64,000 nt of DNA from Mesobacillus sp. AQ2 (GCF_030122805.1 NZ_CP126080.1:186001-250000), one strand, 5' to 3'; numbered from the stretch's first letter, positions 36,798 through 46,584 are shown. Made by a program: numbers and translations. Notes: a model not told the origin generated them from the sequence alone.

Positions 36798-37238
36798 ATG
36801 GAAATGGAGGGGAATGAGATATTTAATAGAATCTTGCTCGCTTCAGATGGTTCCGATCATTCAGTGCGAGCTGCGAAAAAAGCGGCAGAATTGGCGAAGC
36901 TTAACGGTGACAGTGAAATAACTGTAGTTTATGTTGTTGATGGACAAACTTCCAAAGAGGATGTCCTTCATAATGCGGACCAGACAGTGGTCGAGGAGAA
37001 AAGGAAAGCTAGGCTTCAGCCTGTAACCAATATGCTTGAAGAAGAAAACCTGGACTACAAGTTTGAAAAGTTGCTCGGAGAACCTGGACCTGCGATTGTT
37101 GATTATGCAAACAAGTACCAGTTTGATATCGTGGTCGTCGGCAGCCGCGGTTTGAATGGCCTGCAGGAAATGGTCCTAGGCAGTGTCAGCCATAAAGTCG
37201 CAAAACGGGTGAAAGCGCCGGTTTTAATCGTAAAATAA
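36798..37238 (+). CDS. Universal stress protein (UspA family)
   Basis: About 140 residues of UspA fold: FNRILLASDGSDHSVRAAKK at the start and the ATP-binding motif VVVGSRGLNGLQEMVLGSVS near the end (G-2x-G-9x-G-S pattern). Start problem: the only strong ribosome site, GGAGGGG, lies six bases before an ATA codon (36819) exactly where family members begin MFNRILL-like. The ATG at 36798 has no site and adds seven residues. Either a rare ATA start or the weak ATG is used. Sits behind the SulP gene with a terminator between them. Confidence 0.85.
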   Translation: MEMEGNEIFNRILLASDGSDHSVRAAKKAAELAKLNGDSEITVVYVVDGQTSKEDVLHNADQTVVEEKRKARLQPVTNMLEEENLDYKFEKLLGEPGPAIVDYANKYQFDIVVVGSRGLNGLQEMVLGSVSHKVAKRVKAPVLIVK

Positions 37239-37240
37239 CC

Positions 37241-37273
37241 AGCGTTCAGGGAATCCTGAGCGTTTTTTCTTTA
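37241..37273 (+). terminator. Terminator of the UspA gene
   Basis: GCGTTCAGG pairs with CCTGAGCG (one G-U pair) followed by TTTTTTCTTT. Confidence 0.8.
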
Positions 37274-37316
37274 AAAAAAATAAAACAGATGTTTGATTCC
37301 GTTTCAGAATCGGAAA

Positions 37317-37434
37317 TTGGAGCGAGAATCAATTTATATAGCGAAAAATCAGTTTTTATAGCGACTTTTCCATTTATATAGCGAAAATCAATTTTTTATA
37401 GCGACTTTCCCGTTTTTATAGCGAATTGGAAATT
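37317..37434. repeat. Tandem repeat array B: 20-bp period (TATAGCGA core)
   Basis: TATAGCGA starts at 37337, 37357, 37377, 37397 and 37417, exactly 20 bases apart, with a degenerate copy (TTGGAGCGA) one step earlier at about 37317. Units alternate between TTTATATAGCGAAAA-TCA and TTTTTATAGCGACTTT-CC types, giving a 40-bp higher order. Confidence 0.85.
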
Positions 37435-37744
37435 TCGACGGTTTTTTGCCAGTAAAACAACCGGCCAATTAGCGGTGCCTCCATCAACAAGAACCTTTTT
37501 AAAAAATGACCCTTACCTGTGTTGTCCTTTCACGATGTTCTTAGTTAAGTCATATAGTACATTAGGCATTTGGATCAGGAACGGATGCCTATTGCTAATT
37601 TTGTGTTTCCCGCAGGTTTCATGCATGTAAAACAGGAAATAGTATAGCTGGAGAGCAAATATTAAATATTGATAACAATTCCTTAATTAAAAAATAAAGT
37701 GGTAAAATAATAAGCGGATTGAATTTTATTGGAGGTCTATTTTT
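37435..37744. other. Gene-free leader of ddl
   Basis: AT-rich stretch of about 310 bases upstream of ddl. It ends with a GGAGG ribosome site; I see no gene or recognised riboswitch. Confidence 0.5.
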
Positions 37745-38827
37745 ATGAAGACAAGAATCGGGCTGCTGTACGGCGGCAAATCGGCTGAACATAAAGTATC
37801 GATGCAGACAGCTTTGGCTGTGACGAAGGCATTGGATTTCGAAAACTACGAGATTTATCCTATATACATAACGGAGGAAGGGGAGTGGGTCAAGGGACCG
37901 CAGCTGAACGCGCCTGCTGAGAACGTCAAACAGCTTGAATTCGCGGATGGCTCGAATCTGCCAACCCCTTCGTTTACTCCGGCTTTATTCCAGGCCGGCG
38001 GAAAGGAAGAGGGCAAGACGCTTGATGTCATCTTCCCATTGCTGCATGGACCAAACGGTGAGGATGGCACGGTTCAGGGTTTGCTTGAACTATTGAACCT
38101 TCCTTATGTCGGAAATGGTGTTCTTGCCTCATCGGCAGGGATGGATAAAGTCATCATGAAGAATATTTTCGCTCAGGCGGGATTGCCGCAGGTGGATTAT
38201 GTGTCAGCCCTTCGCAGCGAATGGGAAAAGGACAGCGAGAAGGTATACGGTCTAGTCGAAGAAAGACTTGGTTACCCTTGCTTTGTAAAACCAGCGAACC
38301 TCGGATCGAGCGTGGGAATCAGCAAGGCGTCCAATAAGCAGGAGCTTGAAGAGGCGTTCAAAGAGGCGTTCCAATTTGACCGTAAAATCATCGTAGAACA
38401 GGGTGTTGTCGCACGGGAAATCGAAATTGGCGTCCTGGGGAACGATGAGCCTGAATGCTCGGTTGTAGGTGAAATTGTCCCTAAGAAAGACTTCTATGAC
38501 TACAAGGCGAAGTACGAAGATGGCGATACGGCAATGATCATTCCCGCAGAAATCACTGAGCAGCAATATGCAGATATTAAGGAAATGGCAATCACAGCTT
38601 TCAAAGCGCTTGATTGCTCGGGCCTCGTTCGTGCTGACTTTTTCCTGACAAAGGATGGTCAGTTTTTGATCAATGAGGTCAATACAATGCCTGGATTCAC
38701 TCCATTCAGCATGTTCCCGCTTTTATGGAAGCACGCAGGTGTCGAATACCCGCAGCTGATCGAAAAGCTGGTGAACCTGGGAATCGAGCGCCACGCTGAA
38801 AAGCAGAAGATCAAATATACATTCTAA
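37745..38827 (+). CDS. ddl: D-alanine--D-alanine ligase
   Basis: Ddl joins two D-Ala for the peptidoglycan stem. The 360-residue ATP-grasp enzyme shows [55 protein letters not shown] (ATP lid), the omega loop [11 protein letters not shown] and the Mg site [13 protein letters not shown]. The Tyr in the DFYDYKAKY loop fits D-Ala-D-Ala rather than the vancomycin-type D-Ala-D-Lac ligases. GGAGG lies before the ATG. murF follows 70 bases on, as in B. subtilis. Confidence 0.97.
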   Translation: MKTRIGLLYGGKSAEHKVSMQTALAVTKALDFENYEIYPIYITEEGEWVKGPQLNAPAENVKQLEFADGSNLPTPSFTPALFQAGGKEEGKTLDVIFPLLHGPNGEDGTVQGLLELLNLPYVGNGVLASSAGMDKVIMKNIFAQAGLPQVDYVSALRSEWEKDSEKVYGLVEERLGYPCFVKPANLGSSVGISKASNKQELEEAFKEAFQFDRKIIVEQGVVAREIEIGVLGNDEPECSVVGEIVPKKDFYDYKAKYEDGDTAMIIPAEITEQQYADIKEMAITAFKALDCSGLVRADFFLTKDGQFLINEVNTMPGFTPFSMFPLLWKHAGVEYPQLIEKLVNLGIERHAEKQKIKYTF

Positions 38828-38899
38828 AAATGCTTAATATCCAGGGGGACACGGAGGAACTAATGGCCGTGTTCTCTCTTTTCATGGGAGGAAATCTGT

Positions 38900-40279
38900 A
38901 TGATCCAAAAAACTTTAGCACAAATCGCGAAAATGGCAGGCGGGCTGAATGATGTAAGCAAATTTGCTGATATCGAGGTCAAGGGTGTTTCGATTGACAC
39001 TCGCAAAATTGAAGCAGGGAATCTATTTGTTCCTTTTAAAGGTGTGCGGACAGACGGACATAAATTTGTAGTGGATGTCATCCAGAATGGCGGAGCTTCT
39101 GCGGCCCTCTGGCAAAAAGATGTGCCGAATCCTCCGGAGGACCTTCCAGTCATCATCGTCGAAGACACGACGACTGCTCTTCAGGAACTTGCGAGAAACT
39201 ACCGGGATTCACTTGATATCAAGGTTGTCGGGATTACAGGCAGCAACGGCAAAACGACAACAAAGGATATGACAGCAAATCTGCTTGCCCAAAAATACAA
39301 GGTTCAAAAAACAGAAGGGAACTTCAACAATCATCTTGGACTTCCGCTGACGCTTTTGCGTCTTCGGGAAGATACAGAGGTTGCCGTGCTTGAAATGGGG
39401 ATGAGCAGCAAGGGTGAGATTGATTTTTTAACTAAATTGGGTCGTCCGGATGCAGTGATCATCACAAATATCGGAGAATCCCACCTGCTTGATCTTGGTT
39501 CAAGAGAAGCCATTGCTGATGCGAAACTGGAAATCATCACTGGCCTTCAGGAAAATGGTCTGATCATTTTTCACGGAGATGAACCGCTACTGCAGGAAAG
39601 ACTGCAGGACTATAAGGGAAATGGCGTACTTAAAACATTCGGGGCAAGCCGGGAGAATGATTTGTATCCGGTTGATATCGAGCCTATGGAGAATGGCAAC
39701 AAGTTCACAACGAACATTGTCAGTGACACGTTCTATTTGCCGGTCCTCGGAAACCATAATATCCTGAACGCCTTGGCAGCCATGCTTGCCGCAGAGTTCC
39801 TGGGCGTTCCTTTTGAAAAAATGAACGACGGCTTTGCCAGCTTGAAGCTGACAAACATGAGGATGGAGCTTTCAGAGGGAGCTCACGGCGAAAAAATCAT
39901 CAATGACGCCTATAACGCGAGTCCGACATCCATGAATGCGGCGATTGACCTTGTTGCCAATTTGTCTGGCTACAACCGCAAAATCCTTGTACTCGGTGAC
40001 ATGCTCGAGTTAGGGCCGCTGGAGGAAGAATACCATTATAAAGTGGGGACTTCCCTTGATGCCGATAAGGTGGACTACGTGTTCACATACGGCAAGCTGA
40101 GCGAATCGATCGCCAGAGGTGCAAAAGAAGTCCTTGGTGAAAACAGGGTCTTTGCTTTCGATGATAAACAGCAATTGAGTGAAGAACTGAAAAATTATGT
40201 AACCGATGAAACAATCGTTTTGGTAAAAGCATCACGCGGTATGGCGCTTGAGGAAGTCGTCCAGGCGCTTCAAAAATAA
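38900..40279 (+). CDS. murF: UDP-N-acetylmuramoyl-tripeptide--D-alanyl-D-alanine ligase
   Basis: MurF adds the D-Ala-D-Ala made by Ddl to the UDP-MurNAc-tripeptide, the last cytoplasmic step of the precursor. 459 residues: substrate-binding domain with KGVSIDTRKIEAGNLFVPFK, P-loop GITGSNGKTTTKD (residues 111-123), NNHLGLPLTLL, and a C-terminal domain with INDAYNASPTSMNAAID. A GGAGG-type site precedes the ATG. Directly downstream of ddl and ends at a terminator. Confidence 0.97.
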   Translation: MIQKTLAQIAKMAGGLNDVSKFADIEVKGVSIDTRKIEAGNLFVPFKGVRTDGHKFVVDVIQNGGASAALWQKDVPNPPEDLPVIIVEDTTTALQELARNYRDSLDIKVVGITGSNGKTTTKDMTANLLAQKYKVQKTEGNFNNHLGLPLTLLRLREDTEVAVLEMGMSSKGEIDFLTKLGRPDAVIITNIGESHLLDLGSREAIADAKLEIITGLQENGLIIFHGDEPLLQERLQDYKGNGVLKTFGASRENDLYPVDIEPMENGNKFTTNIVSDTFYLPVLGNHNILNALAAMLAAEFLGVPFEKMNDGFASLKLTNMRMELSEGAHGEKIINDAYNASPTSMNAAIDLVANLSGYNRKILVLGDMLELGPLEEEYHYKVGTSLDADKVDYVFTYGKLSESIARGAKEVLGENRVFAFDDKQQLSEELKNYVTDETIVLVKASRGMALEEVVQALQK

Positions 40280-40283
40280 CCAG

Positions 40284-40319
40284 CAAAAAAGATGTCCTTT
40301 AACCGGGACATCTTTTTGG
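40284..40319 (+). terminator. Terminator of ddl-murF
   Basis: AAAAAGATGTCC pairs with GGGACATCTTTTT around TTTAACC. Confidence 0.85.
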
Positions 40320-40412
40320 TGTTGATTTGTAATGCTTTATCGAGGAAATTCTGGGTTAAATCATTTAAAATGGGGAAAGATTAAATACGAGAAAAACTAA
40401 TGGGTGATGGTT

Positions 40413-41123
40413 ATGATAGGTTGTCTGCTGATCCATGGATTTACCGGAGCTCCTTATGAAGTTGAGCCTTTAGCCCAGTCATTAAAAGCGCGGACTGACT
40501 GGAAAATAGTTGTTCCCACCCTTCCTGGACATGGCGATGAGCTAAGTTTGAAGGGAATAAAGCATAACGAGTGGATTGACCATGCTGAAAGGGAACTGAA
40601 AGCTCTATTGAATGAGTGTGATACCGTATATGTAGTCGGGTTTTCGATGGGCGGTCTGATTGCCAGCTATCTGGCCTCAGCCTATCCGGTCGATAAACTG
40701 GTCCTGCTTAGTGCCGCTGCCTATTATGTGAATCCAAAGCAGCTTGCATTCGACATCAGGGAAATGATGAGAGATACTGTAAAAGGAAAATTGAAGGAAA
40801 ATGAGTTGTTCAGGCGTTACACGAGAAAAATCAAAGAAACACCCATGACCGCAACCTTGCAGTTTCGCAGGCTTGTAAACCAAATCAAGCCTATTCTCAA
40901 CGATGTCAAGGTGCCTACCTTGATCGCCCAGGGCGAGAGCGATGGCATCGTCCCTCCCAAGAGCGCCCGTTATCTTTATGAAAACATCGGCGCAAAGGAA
41001 AAACGGCTGATTTTTTATAAGAACTCCAAACATCTGATTTGCCACTGCGACGAAAAAGAACACCTTTTTGATGAAGTATATGATTTTTTGACCTCCAAAC
41101 CGAGAGAGGGAATCAGCAGCTGA
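40413..41123 (+). CDS. Alpha/beta hydrolase (carboxylesterase-like)
   Basis: A 236-residue serine hydrolase. MIGCLLIHGFTGAPYEVEPL carries the oxyanion region; the nucleophile elbow is VGFSMGGLIAS; the acid is probably the Asp of GESDGIVPP and the His lies in KNSKHLICH. The arrangement matches Est30/YvaK-type carboxylesterases, so it may also be a monoacylglycerol lipase. I start at ATG 40413, where family members begin; GTG 40404 and ATG 40407 are in frame upstream. Confidence 0.83.
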   Translation: MIGCLLIHGFTGAPYEVEPLAQSLKARTDWKIVVPTLPGHGDELSLKGIKHNEWIDHAERELKALLNECDTVYVVGFSMGGLIASYLASAYPVDKLVLLSAAAYYVNPKQLAFDIREMMRDTVKGKLKENELFRRYTRKIKETPMTATLQFRRLVNQIKPILNDVKVPTLIAQGESDGIVPPKSARYLYENIGAKEKRLIFYKNSKHLICHCDEKEHLFDEVYDFLTSKPREGISS

Positions 41124-41139
41124 AGCTTCGTCTCGAAAA

Positions 41140-41168
41140 TTGCTTTTCCTGACTAAAGATGGTATGAT
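41140..41168 (+). promoter_or_regulatory. Probable promoter of the cshA leader
   Basis: TTGCTT at 41140-41145 and TATGAT at 41163-41168 with a 17-base spacer, starting RNA near 41175. Confidence 0.6.
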
Positions 41169-41214
41169 GAATATTGAGTGTCTAACTGAGAAAATCCTTT
41201 AAGCGGACATACTC

Positions 41215-41239
41215 CCGTGCTGGAGAATGTCTTTTTTTG
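41215..41239 (+). terminator. Terminator within the cshA leader
   Basis: GACAT-A-CTCC pairs with GGAG-A-ATGTC around CGTGCT, followed by TTTTTTT. It may simply end the hydrolase transcript, but it lies about 40 bases after the promoter at 41140 and could act as an attenuator. The remaining leader to 41452 holds no gene. Confidence 0.7.
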
Positions 41240-41452
41240 CTAATATTTCAGGTTCTGTGCTTCAGCATACGCAAGCGACTGCTGATTCAGCCCTGCTTAA
41301 AACACAAGGTGCTAACACCTATTTTGCCGTAAAGGTACGATAAACTAACCAGAATCAGAAATGATTTGGATCCTTAAACAGCCACTTAAATAAACGAAGC
41401 ATCGGAAGAACCGGTGCGGGATAAATGTGAACATAAAGGAGAATGAGCAAAG

Positions 41453-42931
41453 TTGACAATGTTCCAAGACATGGGGATTAGCCCCGCAACATTAAAAGCT
41501 GTAAAGAATATGGGTTTTGAGGAAGCAACTCCGATTCAGGCAGAGACGATTCCAATCAGCCTTCAAAATAAAGACGTGATCGGCCAGGCACAGACAGGTA
41601 CTGGTAAGACTGCGGCTTTCGGTATTCCTCTAGTGGAAAAAATCAAGAAAGAAAACCATAACATCCAGGGAATTATCATCGCGCCAACCCGTGAATTGGC
41701 TATCCAGGTTTCCGAGGAATTATATAAAATTGGTGCTGGCAAAAGAGTCGGCGTACTTGCTATCTACGGCGGACAGGACATCAACCGCCAGATTCGCGCA
41801 CTGAAAAAAGGTCCGCATATCATCGTCGGAACACCAGGACGTCTGCTTGACCATATCAACAGAAAGACAATCCGTCTGGATAATGTCGAAACAGTCATCC
41901 TTGACGAAGCAGATGAAATGCTGAACATGGGCTTCATCGAAGATATCGAAGCCATCCTTGCGCAAATCCCTAACGAACGCCAGACATTATTGTTCTCGGC
42001 AACAATGCCGGGACCGATCCGCAAGATCGCTGAGCGCTTCATGAAGGACCCTGAAGTTGTTAAAGTTAAAGCAAAGGAAATGACTGTTCCTTTGATCGAG
42101 CAATACTATGTTGAGGTTCAGGAAAAGAACAAGTTCGACGTCCTTACTCGTCTTCTTGACATCCAGTCACCGGAACTGGCAATCATCTTCGGACGCACAA
42201 AGCGCCGTGTTGATGAGCTTTCTGAAGCATTGAACCTTCGCGGCTACACAGCTGAAGGCATCCACGGAGACCTGACACAGGCTAAGCGTATGTCCGTATT
42301 AAGAAAGTTCAAGGAAGGTTCAATCGACGTTCTTGTTGCAACAGATGTTGCAGCGCGTGGACTTGATATCTCTGGCGTAACGCATGTATACAACTTCGAT
42401 ATCCCTCAGGACCCTGAAAGCTATGTACACCGTATCGGACGTACTGGCCGTGCAGGTAAAGAGGGTATGGCGATCACGTTTGTCACACATAGAGAGACTT
42501 CATACCTTCATGTAGTGGAAAAAACAACTAAACGCCGTATGGAAAAAATGACTGCTCCAACCCTGGACCAGGCGCTTGAAGGCCAGCAAAGAGCTGTTAT
42601 TGAAAAGATTACACAAACAATCGAGTCAAACAACCTTCAATACTACCGCCAGGCTGCAGATGAGCTATTAAAAGACCATGATGCTCAAACAGTCGTTGCA
42701 TCCGTATTGAAAATGCTCACTAAAGAGCCTGATACAACTCCTGTTAAGCTTACTGAGGAAAAGCCTCTTCCAAACGGAAGAGACAAAAAGCCTCAAGGGG
42801 GCGACCGCAGACGTTACGATAACAGAGGCGATGGCCGTAAGAAGCCTTACAAGCCACGTTCTGGAACAAAACGCACAGGCGGTGGCGGCAGCAGAGAAGG
42901 CGGCAGCTACAAATCAAGATCATCACGCTAA
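41453..42931 (+). CDS. cshA: DEAD-box RNA helicase CshA
   Basis: CshA unwinds RNA in the degradosome, in ribosome assembly and in the cold. The 492-residue protein has all motifs: Q motif with [22 protein letters not shown] (I), PTRELA (Ia), TPGRLLDH (Ib), DEADEML (II), SATM (III), [10 protein letters not shown] (V), [10 protein letters not shown] (VI). The C-terminal tail (from about 430) is basic and rich in Arg, Gly and Ser, typical for RNA binding. TTG start 11 bases after AAGGAG. Position after ddl-murF equals B. subtilis cshA (ydbR). Confidence 0.95.
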   Translation: MTMFQDMGISPATLKAVKNMGFEEATPIQAETIPISLQNKDVIGQAQTGTGKTAAFGIPLVEKIKKENHNIQGIIIAPTRELAIQVSEELYKIGAGKRVGVLAIYGGQDINRQIRALKKGPHIIVGTPGRLLDHINRKTIRLDNVETVILDEADEMLNMGFIEDIEAILAQIPNERQTLLFSATMPGPIRKIAERFMKDPEVVKVKAKEMTVPLIEQYYVEVQEKNKFDVLTRLLDIQSPELAIIFGRTKRRVDELSEALNLRGYTAEGIHGDLTQAKRMSVLRKFKEGSIDVLVATDVAARGLDISGVTHVYNFDIPQDPESYVHRIGRTGRAGKEGMAITFVTHRETSYLHVVEKTTKRRMEKMTAPTLDQALEGQQRAVIEKITQTIESNNLQYYRQAADELLKDHDAQTVVASVLKMLTKEPDTTPVKLTEEKPLPNGRDKKPQGGDRRRYDNRGDGRKKPYKPRSGTKRTGGGGSREGGSYKSRSSR

Positions 42932-42939
42932 AATAAACA

Positions 42940-42982
42940 CGAAATCCCCGGTTGGTTTACCCAGCCGGGGATTTTTTTATGC
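42940..42982 (+). terminator. Terminator of cshA
   Basis: AAATCCCCGG pairs with CCGGGGATTT, then TTTTA. Confidence 0.85.
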
Positions 42983-43145
42983 GATTTTTGAAAAGTGAGT
43001 GTTTTTTTTAGTGAAGTGTTCACTTTATTGTATGAATCCTGCTGTTTTTAAGAGGATTTTAGAAAAGTAATAATCACTTTTTAGGATTTACCGACCCCAT
43101 ATTGGGTTGCACCCCATGAAATCTCCGCAACAGATCGGGATATTT

Positions 43146-43266
43146 TAATTATTCGACCACCTTTCAGAATATATCAATCACATTTCCGATTATATCGACC
43201 ACATTTTGAAATATATCGACCACATTTGCCATTTTATCGACCACATTTCCAAATATATCGACCAAC
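43146..43266. repeat. Tandem repeat array C: 21-bp period (TATCGACCACATTT core)
   Basis: The word TCGACC (TCAATC in copy two) begins at 43153, 43174, 43195, 43216, 43237 and 43258, each step exactly 21 bases. A typical unit is ATATATCGACCACATTT plus four variable bases. Six copies, the outer ones degenerate. The flanks (42983-43145 and 43267-43391) contain no gene. Confidence 0.88.
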
Positions 43267-43391
43267 AGTCCGCCAAACTAGCTTAACTCTTCGTCCTGAA
43301 TCTGGATATCGGCCGCATATGAACCGCAAAATTAGAACTTGCCGCTCATGTTAGTTGGGCATACTACTGAAAAAAGAGTGGGGTGAATCTG

Positions 43392-44357
43392 ATGACGATT
43401 GTGAGGCTGGGATATGTGGCGATGAGCGAGGAGTTGAAGAATGCTTCGCCGTCACAGACGATGACTTTCAAGCAATTCCAGGGAATCAAGGACCGTGAAG
43501 CGGCGATCAATAAGCTTGAAAGAATCGCGGTTTCCAATCTTGAAAACTGCCTCCGCCTTTTAAGGCACAGCAAGGCGAATGAGATTCACTTTTTCCGGCT
43601 TAGCTCCCGGCTGATTCCGCTTGCCAATCATGAGGAGCTTTCCGATTGGAAGTATATGCGGGCGTTAAAAAAGCCACTCAAGGAAATTGCTGATTTTTTA
43701 CATGAGAATCCAATGAGGGTTGATTTTCATCCGGATCATTTTGTCCTTCTGAATACATTGAAGACCGATACGCTCAACAACTCGGTCAAGACGCTGGCGA
43801 TGCACCATGCGTTTTTGAAGGGGATGGGGATTGACCCTGAGCATCGATGCGTCCTCCATGTAGGCGGAGTGTATGAGAACAGGGAGAAAGCCCTTGAACA
43901 ATTCATCCATAACTGGGGGCTGGTCTCTACCCGGCTGCAAAGCATGATCATGCTTGAAAATGATGATACTTCGTTCACTCTGCATGACACGCTATATCTT
44001 TGCGAGAAATTGGGGATCCCGCTCGTGTTCGATTACCATCACCATCTCGCCCATCATGAGTATATAAACTGGGAAGCGCAATGGGAGCGTGTCGTCGGGA
44101 CATGGGAGCAATCCATGCTCCCTGTGAAGATGCATATATCAAGCCCTCGTTCGGAAAAAGAGTTCCGCGCACACGCCGAATATGTCGATGTAAAGATGTT
44201 CATGGACTTCCTGAACGGAATAAAAGGCTCCGTTCCTGAAATCCACTGTATGATCGAAGCGAAAAAGAAAGATCTGGCCCTGTTTAAGCTGGCAGAGGAT
44301 TTAAAACAAATACCGGAAATCGAAGTCATAGACGGCAGCAGCTTCCTCCTGAAATAG
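43392..44357 (+). CDS. uvsE: UV damage endonuclease UvsE
   Basis: UvsE (UVDE) nicks DNA 5' of UV photoproducts in a light-independent repair pathway. The 321-residue TIM-barrel protein shows VRLGYVAMSEELKNASPS, IHFFRLSSRLIPLANH, MRVDFHPDHFVLLN (metal-site His), VLHVGGVYENREKALEQFI, MLENDDTSFT, VFDYHHHLAHH and VKMHISSPR. ATG 43392 has GTGGGGTGA seven bases upstream. It stands between cshA and ydbS, which are direct neighbours in B. subtilis, so it was inserted here in this lineage or lost elsewhere. Confidence 0.93.
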   Translation: MTIVRLGYVAMSEELKNASPSQTMTFKQFQGIKDREAAINKLERIAVSNLENCLRLLRHSKANEIHFFRLSSRLIPLANHEELSDWKYMRALKKPLKEIADFLHENPMRVDFHPDHFVLLNTLKTDTLNNSVKTLAMHHAFLKGMGIDPEHRCVLHVGGVYENREKALEQFIHNWGLVSTRLQSMIMLENDDTSFTLHDTLYLCEKLGIPLVFDYHHHLAHHEYINWEAQWERVVGTWEQSMLPVKMHISSPRSEKEFRAHAEYVDVKMFMDFLNGIKGSVPEIHCMIEAKKKDLALFKLAEDLKQIPEIEVIDGSSFLLK

Positions 44358-44541
44358 TCGATAAATTCCATGAGAACCAGGCTCCTGTCGAATCGGCTCT
44401 TCATTTGCCATTCACTCGTCGGATGGCCCCTTAGTGAATCTCATTCCCAGCACATTCCTTGCTAATTTAGTGCCCCAGGAGTGGGGAGTTGTTGTATACT
44501 TAGGAAGGTGCTATTAATTGGTAATAATGGGAGGATAACTT

Positions 44542-45024
44542 ATGACGATTTCTGAGCCGCAAAAGCGGATTTCCGAGCGGGCTTTGACTGTCTGGAAAAT
44601 TGCCGCTGGTCTTCACTCCCTGTTGGTTTGGATATTAGCTGGCGGTCTGATCGCCATTACGATGATTTTTGATTTTCCGAATTGGATAATTGGAGCTGCT
44701 ATTTCCGTGGCAGTTGTATATAGCTATTTGTTCATTTTTTTATTGCCGAAGCTGCGCTGGAAACGCTGGCGTTACGAAGTCAGGGAACAGGAGATCGAGC
44801 TTCAATATGGAGTTTTTATTGTGAAAAGGACGCTGATCCCGATGATTCGGGTCCAGCATGTTGATACGCTGCAGGGGCCATTGTTAAGGAAATATGGTTT
44901 ATCGACGGTGACGGTGTCAACCGCTGCGACGGTCCATGAAATACCAGCGCTTGATATGGAGGAAGCGGAGAGCTTGAGAACGTCCATTTCCAGGCTGGCA
45001 AGGGTGGCGGATGAAGATGTCTGA
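44542..45024 (+). CDS. ydbS: YdbS-type bacterial PH-domain membrane protein
   Basis: 160 residues: two membrane helices (about 25-45 and 52-72) and one bacterial PH (bPH2) domain with RYEVREQEIELQYGVFIVKR, TLIPMIRVQHVDTLQGPLLR and KYGLSTVTVSTAATVHEIPA. It works with YdbT, encoded by the next, overlapping gene. In B. subtilis ydbST is linked to resistance against certain antimicrobial peptides; I infer the same family, not the same phenotype. ATG with GGGAGGATAACTT upstream. Confidence 0.88.
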   Translation: MTISEPQKRISERALTVWKIAAGLHSLLVWILAGGLIAITMIFDFPNWIIGAAISVAVVYSYLFIFLLPKLRWKRWRYEVREQEIELQYGVFIVKRTLIPMIRVQHVDTLQGPLLRKYGLSTVTVSTAATVHEIPALDMEEAESLRTSISRLARVADEDV

Positions 45025-46465
45025 GCCGAAAAGACTGCATCCAGTGGCCGCGATTGTCAATGCACTCCGACAGCTGAAAGAAATGATCATTCCATTCCTG
45101 ATCTTCGTCGTCTTCGGCAGCAGGGGCACGGATTGGGACTTGTTTTATTTCATTGGGTCAATCGCGGTAGTCGTACTGGTGTTAGTATATGGGGTTCTGT
45201 CATGGTATAGATTTACATATCGAATCGAGCAGGGTGAACTAAGGATTGAATATGGACTGATTGTCAGAAAAAAACGGTACATTCCATTCGACCGGATTCA
45301 AAGCCTTGATTTGTCGGAAGGAATTTTACAGCGGCTTTTCGGGCTTGTGAAGGTAAAAGTAGAGACAGCGGGCTCCGGCGGGATGGGCCTGCAGGATGGC
45401 GAAGCGGTACTCACGGCCATCACGAAGCAGGATGCCCAGGAAATCCATGATTACCTGGTCTCCATCAAGAAGCATGGGCAAATCCAGCAAGGAGAAGAGG
45501 ACCTGTCTTCAAGTGAAGAGGTACTTTATAAAATATCAGTTCCTGAGTTGTTGATGCTGGCAACGACTTCAGGCGGAGTAGGGGTTGTCATCTCCGCAGT
45601 GCTGGCGTTCGTGTTCCAGTTTGAAGAATTCATCCCTTATGAACAGATTTTTGATGGAGTGGAAAACTTTGTCCAAAACGGCGTTATTTTTATCAGTGTT
45701 GTCGTTTTCATCGGGTTTCTGCTGGCTTGGCTCATCGCGCTTCTTGGGACGATGCTAAAATACGCTAATTTTACCGTGAGGAAAGTCGACAATGATCTTG
45801 TCATAACCCGGGGATTATTGGAGAAGAGGCAGTTTACGATCCCGTTGAATCGGATCCAGGCAGTCCGGATCAGCGAGAACCTTATCAGGCAGCCGCTTGG
45901 ATATGCGTCGGCATTCGTTGAAAGTGCGGGCGGATCGGCGCTTGACCAGGAAAGCTCAAAGGTCCTCATACTGCCGATTGTGAAAAAAAGAAAAATCCCC
46001 GGCCTGCTTGAACCGTATTTGACGGATTACCATTTCCGCGTCAATCTATCGCCCGCACCTCCGCGGGCATACCGGAGATATTTGTTGAAAGGCTGGCTGT
46101 TCGTCCTGCCGGTCATCGCACTGGCCATCTGGTTTTTGAGGCCGTGGGGATACGGAGCGCTTATTCTGCTCGCTCTCTCGGCCATCTGGTCATACCTCAA
46201 TTACAAGGATGCAGGCTGGAGTCTTGACGAAGGGATGCTGACATTCCGTTATCGGAACATGGCCAAAAACACTGTATATATGAGGAAAAATAAAATCCAA
46301 TCCTTCAGTGTCAAACAAAGCTCTTTTCAGAAGAAAAAGAAGCTTGCCACTGTAGAAGCGATTGTCATGTCCGGACATGGCGGCGCCGGAGGCAAAGTCA
46401 TCGATCTCGAAAAGCGGGACGCTGATCAAATTTATAACTGGTATTCGCATGAAATGCCAGATTGA
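45011..46465 (+). CDS. ydbT: YdbT-type membrane protein with multiple bacterial PH domains
   Basis: 484 residues with three bPH2 modules separated by pairs of membrane helices: YRFTYRIEQGELRIEYGLIV (first), KVDNDLVITRGLLEKRQFTI (second) and GWSLDEGMLTFRYRNMAKNT (third). Repeats such as IPFDRIQSLDLSEGILQRLF and IPLNRIQAVRISENLIRQPL confirm the domain. It overlaps ydbS by 14 bases; an ATG at 45017 is also possible and better spaced from the site. Order identical to B. subtilis. Confidence 0.88.
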   Translation: MKMSEPKRLHPVAAIVNALRQLKEMIIPFLIFVVFGSRGTDWDLFYFIGSIAVVVLVLVYGVLSWYRFTYRIEQGELRIEYGLIVRKKRYIPFDRIQSLDLSEGILQRLFGLVKVKVETAGSGGMGLQDGEAVLTAITKQDAQEIHDYLVSIKKHGQIQQGEEDLSSSEEVLYKISVPELLMLATTSGGVGVVISAVLAFVFQFEEFIPYEQIFDGVENFVQNGVIFISVVVFIGFLLAWLIALLGTMLKYANFTVRKVDNDLVITRGLLEKRQFTIPLNRIQAVRISENLIRQPLGYASAFVESAGGSALDQESSKVLILPIVKKRKIPGLLEPYLTDYHFRVNLSPAPPRAYRRYLLKGWLFVLPVIALAIWFLRPWGYGALILLALSAIWSYLNYKDAGWSLDEGMLTFRYRNMAKNTVYMRKNKIQSFSVKQSSFQKKKKLATVEAIVMSGHGGAGGKVIDLEKRDADQIYNWYSHEMPD

Positions 46466-46554
46466 CAGGTCGAATGTTGTTTCACTCGAAATGCCAGAGT
46501 GAGGACAAAACGCTGGTATTTGCATGAAACATAAAGCACACATATTGAAAGATA

Positions 46555-46584
46555 CGAAAAAAGCGCCTGCTGGGCGCTTTTTTT
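46555..46584. terminator. Bidirectional terminator between ydbT and the rhomboid gene
   Basis: AAAAAGCGCC pairs with GGGCGCTTTTT around TGCT, with T runs on both strands. Confidence 0.85.

Noticed and set aside
37745..38827. Vancomycin-type D-Ala-D-Lac ligase
   Set aside because: The omega loop has DFYDYKAKY, the normal Ddl form, and the gene sits with murF.
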